From positions 20,477 through 84,476 of the forward strand of contig CALCCA010000075.1 in the NCBI GenBank assembly GCA_937899725.1: 64,000 nucleotides of DNA, written 5' to 3'. The position numbers were made by a program, and so were the translations under genes. Below the pieces are notes generated by a model. That model was not told the origin of the DNA and did no database searches. It saw only the letters and a program-made list of their open reading frames with translations. Below are positions 18,063 to 26,341 of the stretch, one piece after another (the stretch's first letter is position 1; each line of letters opens with the position of its first letter). The stretch is from an uncultured Halomicronema sp. (GTDB lineage: Bacteria > Cyanobacteriota > Cyanobacteriia > Phormidesmidales > Phormidesmidaceae).

Positions 18063-19985
18063 ATGTTGTCTGAAAACGTTGCATTGACTCTTTTGATCAA
18101 AATACTTGGCCCTTCAATAGGTAAAACTATTCTCGCAAGTCTCTCAGGTGAGAATATATTCCTTGAGACAACTGGTGGAGAAATCATTGACAGTATCAAT
18201 GAAAAAATTGAGCCTTACTCTCAATCAGAAAAGAAGATAGTGGAAGACCTCGCTCGCCGAATCTTTGATCAAACTAAGTCTCTTTTTGAGGCAGAAGGGA
18301 TAAATCTTGATCAAGGAGGGGTATTTTCAGTAAAAGTGGCATTTGCACAAGTTCTCGCAAATGCTGAAATCACTCCAGATATGCTGGTGAGCCAAGATTT
18401 ATCCTCTTCGGCACTTGAAAACTATCTCAAGCAACTTAGTTCCACTGAGATGCGGGATTTTGGTATTGATGAACAAACGCTTTATGACCGATTAATCAAG
18501 TCCTTTAGTGAACAGATCGTCGCGGAAATAAGCCAACACAAAAATTTTATAACTTATTTCACCTCTGAGACTCTGTCAAGACAAACAGAAACCCTGAGCG
18601 GGCTAGAACATATTAAAGAACAAGGTAATGCACAAGAAAGGGTTCTTGACAGAATTAGCAAACAACAAATAGAGACTCAAGCTCAAGCTCTTCACACGAA
18701 TCGACAACTTGAAGAAATCAAAAGTCTTCTCAGCTCTAACCCCATTGAAGATATTGATGACTTACTAAATGAAGCTTCGGGGAGGAACCCTGGACTATCT
18801 TTTCAACTGCTAAACAATCCTCCCAATCCGCCAACTATAATAGTTAGCGCAACAACGCTAGGCAATCCTGTCAGCTTTTCTAAGCTTGCTTTTCCTGACA
18901 CAGAATCAGGTCAAAGAGGACTTCGGAAATTCAAGAGCCTTGTTGAAGAAGGTCATCAAGCTTCATTCGAAGAAGGAGAGTTTGAATGGAACTGGCAATT
19001 CGAGATGCCCAAGTTTGTTGGGCCATCTCCTACGCTAACAGAGTTTCATCTGTCTAAAAATCTTCCGAATACTGATATCCCGGTCAAGCTTGAAATATTT
19101 GATGGTAATGATACTCTTTATGAGATCAGTTATGCAAAGCTAAAAGTTATTAGAGCTGGAACAAAAGAAGTGGAGTTTTCTTTGAGCAGCGCTGTTATTC
19201 CAGTGAGTATCAATCTCGTAGTCAAGGACAGTCATAACTCTAGTTTTGTTGTTGATAATATTGATTTCTCAAAAATCGAGCTGATACAAGCTAAGAAGCT
19301 GATTGAATTTCGTTTGGCTACGCTTAAAATGCATAAGGTGAGGATGTCTTCTCTTGAATTGAATATCCCAATCTTTGAAGCTGAAGTCTCCCAGCCAAAG
19401 GAAAGTTTTGAGTCTATAGATAGGTTGGAGTGCATACATCAATTTGCGATTTGGCTAGTCGTTATAAATAAGCGGTTGGGTTTGAATCTTAGAGTTCCAG
19501 AAGAAATTAATATTGATGATTTCGAAACAGCACAAGAAATTTTTGAGGCTGTTACGAAAGGATTCCATATAAGAGGAAGTAGCAAGTTAACACTTAGATA
19601 CGATCGAGAAAAAGCAATTGAGCTTTTGAATAACTGGGACTCTGCAAAGAAAGCCAATCCTGTTTTTGGCTATCACGACTACGGGGGAGAGTTCCTAGGG
19701 GAGTCAATTCACTTGGGATCTGTCGAAATTACTCTGTCTGAGCTCTCCTTAATCCATGATTTAGAAAGCTTACTTGTGCATGTCAATGAATCAGCGAAAG
19801 AAGAAATTGAGATACAGATACGCTGTAGTAAATCCTTGTATAGATTCACTCAATACTTGAGTGGTGAACAAGACCAAGCTCTCACTGACATTCAGCAAGG
19901 ATTAGATGAGGTAAACGTTGGACAAACTCGCCCAGTTGAAGACTTTGCTCAAGAGATGCAGCAAAAGTATGACATTTCGAGTTGA
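18063..19985 (+). CDS. large chimeric protein: helical N-terminus, beta-rich middle, antitoxin-like tail
   Basis: A 640-aa protein I cannot assign to a single family. Residues 1 to about 230 are helical and resemble the helical N-terminal domains found before NACHT in STAND proteins, but no P-loop is present. Residues about 250-600 are beta-rich, with no signal peptide or membrane helix. The last 32 residues (DIQQGLDEVNVGQTRPVEDF, then AQEMQQKYDISS) look like the C-terminal toxin-binding tail of a short type II antitoxin. The gene overlaps the next gene, a RelE/ParE-type toxin, by 17 bases, exactly as an antitoxin gene would. The DNA is clearly AT-richer than its neighbours, suggesting transfer. 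An internal GTG or TTG start could also yield a separate short antitoxin. Confidence 0.6.
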   Translation: MLSENVALTLLIKILGPSIGKTILASLSGENIFLETTGGEIIDSINEKIEPYSQSEKKIVEDLARRIFDQTKSLFEAEGINLDQGGVFSVKVAFAQVLANAEITPDMLVSQDLSSSALENYLKQLSSTEMRDFGIDEQTLYDRLIKSFSEQIVAEISQHKNFITYFTSETLSRQTETLSGLEHIKEQGNAQERVLDRISKQQIETQAQALHTNRQLEEIKSLLSSNPIEDIDDLLNEASGRNPGLSFQLLNNPPNPPTIIVSATTLGNPVSFSKLAFPDTESGQRGLRKFKSLVEEGHQASFEEGEFEWNWQFEMPKFVGPSPTLTEFHLSKNLPNTDIPVKLEIFDGNDTLYEISYAKLKVIRAGTKEVEFSLSSAVIPVSINLVVKDSHNSSFVVDNIDFSKIELIQAKKLIEFRLATLKMHKVRMSSLELNIPIFEAEVSQPKESFESIDRLECIHQFAIWLVVINKRLGLNLRVPEEINIDDFETAQEIFEAVTKGFHIRGSSKLTLRYDREKAIELLNNWDSAKKANPVFGYHDYGGEFLGESIHLGSVEITLSELSLIHDLESLLVHVNESAKEEIEIQIRCSKSLYRFTQYLSGEQDQALTDIQQGLDEVNVGQTRPVEDFAQEMQQKYDISS

Positions 19986-20295
19986 GATTACGTCCATTGC
20001 TGAACAACAGATTGAGCAGTCCTATCTCTTTTACCGGGAGCGCAACCAAGTTTTCGTCGATCGCTGGTTTCGCGGCTTGATGAACACAATTTCGACCCTT
20101 CAGGAAAAACCAAGACGCTGTTCGTTCGCTTTTGAGAATGAAGTATTTGCTGATGAATTGCGCCAACTTCTTTATGGCAAAGGCAGAAGTGCTTTTCGTA
20201 TCCTTTTCACTATTAGAGACGAGGTGGTATTTATCCTTTTCGTTCGGTACACAGCTCAGGAGCCTGTGAAACCAGAGGATTTTGAGGAAGGTTGA
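19969..20295 (+). CDS. RelE/ParE-family toxin
   Basis: A 108-aa toxin. MTFRVEITSIAEQQIEQSYLF is the usual ParE/RelE first strand and helix (x-I-x-x-x-A-E-x-x-I). Then come RWFRGLMNTISTLQEKP, the basic pair PRRCS, the core LRQLLYGKGRSAFRILFTI and VFILFVRYTAQEPV. RelE toxins cleave mRNA on the ribosome and ParE toxins poison gyrase; which applies is not clear. The ATG at 19969 lies inside the end of the preceding gene, a layout typical of translationally coupled antitoxin-toxin pairs. It converges on the aldo/keto reductase gene 19 bases away. Confidence 0.85.
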   Translation: MTFRVEITSIAEQQIEQSYLFYRERNQVFVDRWFRGLMNTISTLQEKPRRCSFAFENEVFADELRQLLYGKGRSAFRILFTIRDEVVFILFVRYTAQEPVKPEDFEEG

Positions 20296-20314
20296 GCGAT
20301 CGCCCCATCCTCTT

Positions 20315-21337
20315 CTAAGACCAACGGCGAAAGAAGCTCGCTTCTTGCCAGACTTGTGCGGTGCGCTGCTCGATCGCGGTCAACTGCTCCCCCGACAACG
20401 TCTGAAATGCTCGGGCCGCATTCAAATTTTCCGTCAACTGCTCAGGGGTATCGGCTGCCACAATGCAGCACTGTACCTGGGGTTGCGACAGCGCATAGCC
20501 CAACGCCTCCGACATCCCCGATAGAATTCCTGGCTTTAGCAGCTTCCCATAGGCAGGCACCTTCATGCCGATAATGCCGGTGTTGTGCCGTTGGGCAACG
20601 GGCAACACATGATCGATAAATGGTCGTGCCGTATGGCGATCGGCCGCGTTGATGGGAATAAGGGCCGTATCAAACGGATAACGGTTCAGCGCTTTGACAA
20701 AAATGTCGGGATTGTTGTGGCCCGTGACGCCGATCGCCCGAATAATCCCCTGCTCTTTTGCCTCTTCCGCCGCTTTAATAGCGCCTTGTTGCTCATCCAG
20801 CAGTGTGTCGACATCCCAGTCGTAGGTGATGGCGTGAAACTGCCATAGGTCAATGTAATCCGTTTGAAGTCGTTGCAGCGATCGCTCCAACTCTCGCCAG
20901 GCACTATCGCGATCGCGGCGGCTAGTTTTGGTGCCAATCATCACCTCCGAGCGCACCGCTGGAAGGACTCGGCCCAGGCATTCTTCACTCGGCCCATAGT
21001 TGGCAGCGGTATCAAAATAGCGAATGCCGCCAGCATAGGCCTGCTCAATCAGGGCGATCGCTTCAGCTGCTTGACCAGGGCGAGACAACGGAGACGCCGA
21101 ACCGCCCAACCCCAGCACCGGCATCGTGAGCTGCGATCGCCCCAATACCCGCGTTGGCATCGACAGTGAGAAATCTTCAACCGCTGCTGGACTGGCGGCT
21201 AATGGATGATCGACGGCGGGCGCGATCGCTTGGGGTGGCGCTTCCTGGCGGCTACAGCCATCACCGCTGATGACACCGCTAGCAATAGCGATCCCGCCAT
21301 AGAGAAATTGGCGACGAGTTGGGTTCAATCTCGGCAT
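20315..21337 (-). CDS. Tat-exported aldo/keto reductase
   Basis: A 340-aa NAD(P)H-dependent oxidoreductase of the TIM-barrel AKR family. The N-terminus TRRQFLYGGIAIASG is a twin-arginine signal, followed by a Cys (DGC) that may be lipid-anchored. The catalytic tetrad is visible: Asp and Tyr in YFDTAANYGPSEECLGR, Lys in IGTKTSRR, and His in LWQFHAI. The substrate is unknown. Export of a folded, cofactor-loaded enzyme explains the Tat signal. Likely monocistronic. Confidence 0.86.
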   Translation of the reverse strand: MPRLNPTRRQFLYGGIAIASGVISGDGCSRQEAPPQAIAPAVDHPLAASPAAVEDFSLSMPTRVLGRSQLTMPVLGLGGSASPLSRPGQAAEAIALIEQAYAGGIRYFDTAANYGPSEECLGRVLPAVRSEVMIGTKTSRRDRDSAWRELERSLQRLQTDYIDLWQFHAITYDWDVDTLLDEQQGAIKAAEEAKEQGIIRAIGVTGHNNPDIFVKALNRYPFDTALIPINAADRHTARPFIDHVLPVAQRHNTGIIGMKVPAYGKLLKPGILSGMSEALGYALSQPQVQCCIVAADTPEQLTENLNAARAFQTLSGEQLTAIEQRTAQVWQEASFFRRWS

Positions 21338-21915
21338 CAGGGTTAACCTTTGCTGACAGAAAAACAGTCACAGTCATATCCTGACAAAAACTTCCGGTCG
21401 CGTGAGCCCCTCGCCAATTTTATTAACGACGATCGCCTTCCTATACTGCTGGCATCGCGACGCTGGCAGAATTTCGCCCTAAACATTACCTCTGGGAGTA
21501 TGGCGTTAACCCCCTTGCCCAGAAGGTTTGTTCAGTAGAAGTCAGATGATTTCAAGAGGGCATGAGCGATCGCCGAACTGTCCCTTGATTGATACAATTC
21601 AACCAACCTGGTACATGGTTAGCTCGCAGCCTCACAGCTGTGGTGTTCAGTTAGCAGTGCTCTATGATTTGCTGCTTTTTGACCCAGTTTTTCGATCGCT
21701 TAACGTTGCCGAGTCAGCATGATCGTAGTGAACGAGGTTAGCGACTGCCATGCATTCTCCATAGCATGCTCATCGGTTTAAAAATCCTCTGCACACCACT
21801 CTCACCCATTTGTTGCTGGGCAAATCGGCACTCCATTGGGTTTATTGGTCGCAGGGGTGCGATCGCCAAAAACCTCAGGTTCTATTAGCATCGTCTACGC
21901 AGAATCTGGTCAGCT
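21338..21915. other. about 580 bases without a clear gene
   Basis: Only short frames without family features occur (for example 21528-21722). No tRNA, long hairpin or repeat was recognised. Confidence 0.45.
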
Positions 21916-22341
21916 TTACTCAACGGCATCTTGACCGTCGAGGCTATCCAGAATTTCTTCTCTGGCATTAGGCACGGTAGGGCCTGAACTCTCTGCCGGG
22001 CTGGCTTCGGTGGGAGAAGACTCAGCCGTGGACGGTTCAGAATCAGTAGTCTCTCCTGGCGTCGCATCATCAGAAGAATCTGGCTCGACAATAATAATTC
22101 TGTCTCTTCTGGGAGCCTCTGACTCTACTGCCTCCTCAACCATATCTTCATCAGGCAGGGGACTCTGAGGTTGCACTCCGTTCGGCTGGCTACTGACCCC
22201 ACAAATATCGACCAAATTGACGACCTGACCACTCGGCTTCACCATGTAGCAAATGCCTTGAGCCTTGACCGGACTCGCCCAAACCAATGCACTCGTCACT
22301 AAATAAAAGCTGCCAAGCGGTACGAGAAAGTTAGGTTTCAT
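21916..22341 (-). CDS. secreted protein with short Cys-containing domain and acidic tail
   Basis: A 141-aa exported protein. A signal peptide (residues 1 to about 28, ending SPVKAQG) precedes a compact GICYMVKPSGQVVNLVDICG unit with two Cys, which may form a disulfide. I have seen similar CYM...G..NL..LCG units in other cyanobacterial secreted proteins, but they have no assigned function. The rest (about 55-141) is low-complexity, rich in Ser, Glu, Pro and Thr, and probably disordered. Confidence 0.65.
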   Translation of the reverse strand: MKPNFLVPLGSFYLVTSALVWASPVKAQGICYMVKPSGQVVNLVDICGVSSQPNGVQPQSPLPDEDMVEEAVESEAPRRDRIIIVEPDSSDDATPGETTDSEPSTAESSPTEASPAESSGPTVPNAREEILDSLDGQDAVE

Positions 22342-23244
22342 GACCTGGTATCCCTGATATTTTTCAAACGAAGAGTATCAAATCATCCTGAGACATTTTG
22401 CCTTTGACTACTTCAAGAATAGCAGGGTTTAATTTTGACTTCTATCGGCTTCTCTTGACAGGGGTGAACGAAAAAAAGCGCGGTGTCTGGATCTTGGGGA
22501 AGGTTGATCCCGATTTTTAGACGACCTGATCGAAAAAGAAAACCCGTTGGGTAGGCTTCCTAGCCTGCCCCAACCCAACCTGTTTGCGGCTCCTCAACTA
22601 GACCGCTCAGGAACGGCCAGGATGGCCATCAAACCCGCTCAGTATAGGCGTCGAAGTGGCTGGGAGGTGAGCTGAGGGAGTTGACGGGCATGAGTAAGCA
22701 TCGCGCGGAAAATTTCGTCCACCCTTCTTGACAGTGGCTATAGATAATTTGCTGTCTGAGCTACAAAATGAGTCACTTTTAGACTTTTTCTATAGATTCT
22801 TACTTGATCTGAAAATGATATTTTTTGGGTCAATGATGCTTCTAGACTCATCAAATTTGAATAAATTATTTTTGTCAGAGATTCTGAAAAAGAAAATGTA
22901 GCTGATGATTAGAATGACTGTACCTCCCTAAATCCATGAAATAGGTAGACTTGCCCCCGTCAATTCCAAGGATTTAAAATATCTGATGAAACGATCTCAG
23001 TGAGGGTGAAATCTACAGCGCATGTTGTCGAGTTGAGCTGTTCTTATTGGCCCTCGCACAGAGAGGATTGAGAATATTCGAGACTGAGGCGATCGCCCCC
23101 ATCCGGTCAACTCTCGAAATGTTGGAGCTTTCACAACTGCTCTACAAACGTGCGAAAGTCCCAATTGCTCCCATACAGGGCTGCGCTTCCAACACCGTTC
23201 AAAGGGCTGGACTCCTGAATAGCCACTTTTGCGTGCTTCGTTGA
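22342..23244. other. about 900 bases without a clear gene; AT-rich core and one hairpin
   Basis: An imperfect hairpin spans 22546-22573 (GTTGGG and CCCAAC outer arms, AGGCT and AGCCT inner arms). Bases 22720-22990 are distinctly AT-rich. Short frames such as 22997-23248 have no family features. Confidence 0.45.
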
Positions 23245-24363
23245 TCAAACCGTCGCGAAATACTGCCGCACAATATCGACAATGCGTTGAGCCGATCGCC
23301 CATCGCCAAAAGGATTTACCGCCTTAGCCATCTGGTCATAAGCTGCCTGAGAGTTAAGCAGGGTCAGGGCTGCCTCAGCGATCGCGGTCGCATCAGTCCC
23401 GACGAGTTTTGCCGTGCCCGAAGCGATCGCTTCGGGTCTTTCCGTCGTTTCGCGCAGCACTAATACCGGTTTACCCAGGCCGGGAGCCTCCTCTTGCAAA
23501 CCGCCCGAATCAGTCAGCAGCAAGGTGCAGCGCTGCATTGCCCCAACCAGCTGGCCATAGTCCAACGGTTCTGTGAGAAACACGCGCGGGTGCTCGCCCA
23601 GTGCGGCAGTCAGCGGTTCACGCACGGTAGGGTTGCGGTGCAAGGGCAGCAGCAACGCGGTATCGGGACAGGCCGCCAAGATTTTGAGAAAGCCTTGAGC
23701 AATGTCTTGTAGCGGTGTGCCCCAGTTTTCGCGACGGTGTACGGTCGAGAGCAGCACTCGCGAGGTTTGCCAATCGAGCCCGTCAATTTCACAAGGCGGA
23801 TTTTGTGCCGCCACCGTCAGCAGCGCATCAATCACCGTGTTGCCCGTTTGATGGACTTCCCCCACCACGCCAGACTTGGCGAGATGACCCACGGCAGTGT
23901 CAGTCGGGGCGAAATGAAGGCGCGTAATTTGTGACACCAGGCGGCGATTGGCCTCTTCTGGAAAAGGATTGAGGAGGTCATCGGTGCGCAGTCCCGCTTC
24001 GACATGGCCGACAGGAATTTTTTGATAAAACGCCGCCAGCGCCGCTGAAAAGGCGGTCGTGGTGTCGCCCTGCACAATCACGAGATCGGGCTGTAGCTGT
24101 TGAAAGTATTGCTCTAACCCCTGCAGGCTGCGGCAGGTAATATCCGTCAGGCTTTGCTTGGGCTGCATGATGTCGAGGTCGGCATCTGCTGCGAGTTGAA
24201 AGAGCTGCATCACTTGAGCCACCATCTCACGATGCTGCCCGGTGAGCACCACATGGGTGGCAAAATCAGCAGACTGTCGGAATGCTTGAATCACCGGGGC
24301 GAGTTTAATCGCTTCGGGGCGAGTGCCGAGGGTGATGCAAACTCGCAGGGGTGACGTAGACAT
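23245..24363 (-). CDS. wecB: UDP-N-acetylglucosamine 2-epimerase (non-hydrolysing)
   Basis: A 372-aa GT-B fold enzyme that interconverts UDP-GlcNAc and UDP-ManNAc for cell-surface polysaccharide. Blocks seen: LGTRPEAIKLAPVI, VLTGQHREM, VQGDTTTAFSAALAAFY, HVEAGLRT, PFPEEANRRLVS, HRRENWG, LLTDSGGLQEEAP and VLRETTERPEA. All catalytic acids and the His in these blocks are kept, and the length is normal. It is isolated from other sugar genes. Confidence 0.95.
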   Translation of the reverse strand: MSTSPLRVCITLGTRPEAIKLAPVIQAFRQSADFATHVVLTGQHREMVAQVMQLFQLAADADLDIMQPKQSLTDITCRSLQGLEQYFQQLQPDLVIVQGDTTTAFSAALAAFYQKIPVGHVEAGLRTDDLLNPFPEEANRRLVSQITRLHFAPTDTAVGHLAKSGVVGEVHQTGNTVIDALLTVAAQNPPCEIDGLDWQTSRVLLSTVHRRENWGTPLQDIAQGFLKILAACPDTALLLPLHRNPTVREPLTAALGEHPRVFLTEPLDYGQLVGAMQRCTLLLTDSGGLQEEAPGLGKPVLVLRETTERPEAIASGTAKLVGTDATAIAEAALTLLNSQAAYDQMAKAVNPFGDGRSAQRIVDIVRQYFATV

Positions 24364-24494
24364 AAGCAGCGCAGTTCAAATAGACGGCGATCGCTCCTCA
24401 TGGGTAGCGACAAACTTTCCTATCATGGCATGGTCTGTCTGACTGGGCGGCGTTGCTGGCAGAATGGAAGCAACGACATTGGATGCGATCGCCC

Positions 24495-24974
24495 ATGGCT
24501 CAGACCCTCAAGCTCACAGCAGCTATGTTGACTCAGTTAGATATCACGACCGCCGAGGCGGCGATCGACCCGCTAATCGAGCCGGGCAAGATTCTCGATC
24601 CGGAAGTGAAGCTCAGCTTCGAAATCGATTTTCCCCGTGACCCGGCTGACCCGAGGGAACTCTCAGAAATTCCCGAAGTTCGCCTGTGGTTCATTCGACT
24701 CGATGCCCAATATCCCTGGCTGCCCTTTGTGCTGGACTGGGAGGCTGGGGAACTGGGGCGCTATGCAGCCATGCTGGTGCCGCACCAATTTAGCCCGAAA
24801 GATGGTATTCGCTACAACCCAGAAGCGTTGGAAATCTTTGTGATGAACAAGATTTTTGTGGTGGCGCAATGGTTGCAGCAGCAACAGAGCAATCAAATCA
24901 CTCGGCTGAAGTTTATGACCCAAATGCTGGGCTATGAAATTGATGAAGGACTGTTTGAGCTGCTGATTGGGTAG
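24495..24974 (+). CDS. crr6: CRR6-type NDH-1 assembly factor (DUF1817)
   Basis: About 159 aa. The core ELSEIPEVRLWFIRLDAQYP, then WLPFVLDW.AGELGRYAAMLVPHQF, then YNPEALEIFVMNKIFV and LGYEIDEGLFELL matches the CRR6 family. CRR6 proteins are needed for maturation of the NdhI subunit of the photosynthetic NDH-1 complex, in plastids and cyanobacteria. The start is uncertain: an in-frame TTG at 24453 and ATGs at 24483 and 24495 are available. I favour 24495, which gives the usual length. Confidence 0.82.
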   Translation: MAQTLKLTAAMLTQLDITTAEAAIDPLIEPGKILDPEVKLSFEIDFPRDPADPRELSEIPEVRLWFIRLDAQYPWLPFVLDWEAGELGRYAAMLVPHQFSPKDGIRYNPEALEIFVMNKIFVVAQWLQQQQSNQITRLKFMTQMLGYEIDEGLFELLIG

Positions 24975-25381
24975 GGGAGCGAGGGGGCAAGAGAGCGACG
25001 GGGCTGGGGACAAGCGAGCGGGGTTGAAAAATCGGAAATCGGAAGCGAGATCCTCGTCAAGTAAAGGCTTCAACGATGTGGAGTGTCTCGACTTGATCGC
25101 AGTTTGCTAAAGCCATATCGGCCTCAATCAGCGGATGGCTCGGCCAGCGATGATGGTTTGGTGAGCGGGGCAAGTGCAGCTTCTACGGCTTTGTCAGGGC
25201 GTTCGCAAAGCTGACCGCTGCAGGAATCGCAGCGACCCGAAATCAGGACTAGAGCGTGATCGCGGTTTTAGGTCAGCGGTGGGTCTGATATAGCTTGAGG
25301 AAACCTTATGACTGGGAGTGAGGTGGCAGCGGGCTCTCTACAATAGGGCTAAGGTTTATCGCAATTTTTAAGGAGACTCTT
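24975..25381. other. intergenic region leading into the prohibitin gene
   Basis: No gene is seen. The first 60 bases after crr6 are G-rich. TACAAT at 25339-25344 may be a -10 box for the downstream gene, though no good -35 is present. AAGGAG at 25370-25375 is the ribosome binding site that decides the TTG start of the prohibitin. Confidence 0.5.
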
Positions 25382-26221
25382 TTGAAATCTCAATCTCTCG
25401 GTTGGCAGCCGATCGCGCTGGCGTTTGTGGCGCTGGCCGTGTTTGTAGTCGCCTCTAGCAGCTTTGTCATTATCAATCCGGGGCAGGCGGGGGTGCTGAG
25501 CATTTTAGGAAAAGCTCAAACGGGCGAGCTTTTAGAGGGGGTGCACTTCAAACCACCCGTCGTTTCAGCGGTGGATGTTTATGACGTCACGGTACAAAAA
25601 TTTGAAGTCCCGGCGCAAAGCTCGACCAAAGACTTGCAGGATTTGTCGGCACGATTTGCCATCAACTTTCGCTTAGATCCGAGTGAAGTCGTGACCATTC
25701 GTCGCACTCAAGGCACCCTCGAAAACATCGTGTCTAAAATCATTGCGCCTCAGACTCAAGAGTCGTTCAAAATTGCGGCAGCAAGACGCACCGTCGAAGA
25801 AGCCATTACCAAACGCGAAAATCTGAAGAACGACTTTGACGAAGCGCTAGACGAGCGCTTGGCCAAATACGGCATCATCGTTTTGGATACCAGTGTGGTC
25901 GATCTAGAGTTTTCGCCCGAGTTTGCGAAAGCGGTTGAGGAAAAGCAAATTGCTGAACAGCGAGCGCGGCGAGCTGTGTATGTGGCTCAGGAAGCCGAGC
26001 AAGAAGCACAAGCCGAAATCAACCGGGCCAAAGGTCGCGCTGAAGCCCAGCGTCTCTTAGCAGAAACGTTGAAAGCTCAGGGGGGCGAACTGGTGCTGCA
26101 GAAAGAAGCGATCGAAGCCTGGAAAGCGGGCGGAGCGCAAATGCCTAAGGTGTTGGTCACCGGCGGCGGCAAGTCGTCTAGCGTGCCTTTTATCTTTAAC
26201 GCTAGCGATCTGGGTGAATAG
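25382..26221 (+). CDS. prohibitin-family (SPFH) membrane protein
   Basis: A 279-aa protein with an N-terminal membrane anchor (about residues 8-30), an SPFH/PHB domain (about 30-200; INPGQAGVLSILGKAQTGEL, FKIAAARRTVEEAITKRENL) and an Ala/Glu-rich coiled coil (about 185-235). Prohibitins form ring-like membrane scaffolds that regulate membrane proteases and lipid microdomains; cyanobacterial members occur in plasma and thylakoid membranes. The start is TTG, supported by AAGGAG at ideal spacing and the lack of a nearby ATG. Confidence 0.88.
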   Translation: MKSQSLGWQPIALAFVALAVFVVASSSFVIINPGQAGVLSILGKAQTGELLEGVHFKPPVVSAVDVYDVTVQKFEVPAQSSTKDLQDLSARFAINFRLDPSEVVTIRRTQGTLENIVSKIIAPQTQESFKIAAARRTVEEAITKRENLKNDFDEALDERLAKYGIIVLDTSVVDLEFSPEFAKAVEEKQIAEQRARRAVYVAQEAEQEAQAEINRAKGRAEAQRLLAETLKAQGGELVLQKEAIEAWKAGGAQMPKVLVTGGGKSSSVPFIFNASDLGE

Positions 26222-26267
26222 GGGGTCGGCGCTTAAATAATTTCCCTAGGACAAACAACTTTTGGTG

Positions 26268-26291
26268 AGGGTTTGGCAGTGCCAAATCCCT
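26268..26291. terminator. imperfect hairpin between convergent genes
   Basis: AGGGTTTGGC pairs with GCCAAATCCCT with one bulged base and a short loop, between the stop codons of the prohibitin gene and the Ala/Pro-rich gene. There is no U-tract, so it may only be a weak terminator. Confidence 0.35.
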
Positions 26292-26341
26292 GCGGTCGGT
26301 AAGGCTACTTTTAAGTACCTTTCTAGAGCTAAGGCGATCGC

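Noticed and set aside
18063..19985. Call as a NACHT/STAND ATPase
   Set aside because: No Walker A or Walker B motif is present; only the helical N-terminus resembles domains found in STAND proteins.
23047..23244. 65-aa plus-strand frame before wecB
   Set aside because: No ribosome binding site or recognisable family; it overlaps a similarly unsupported minus-strand frame.
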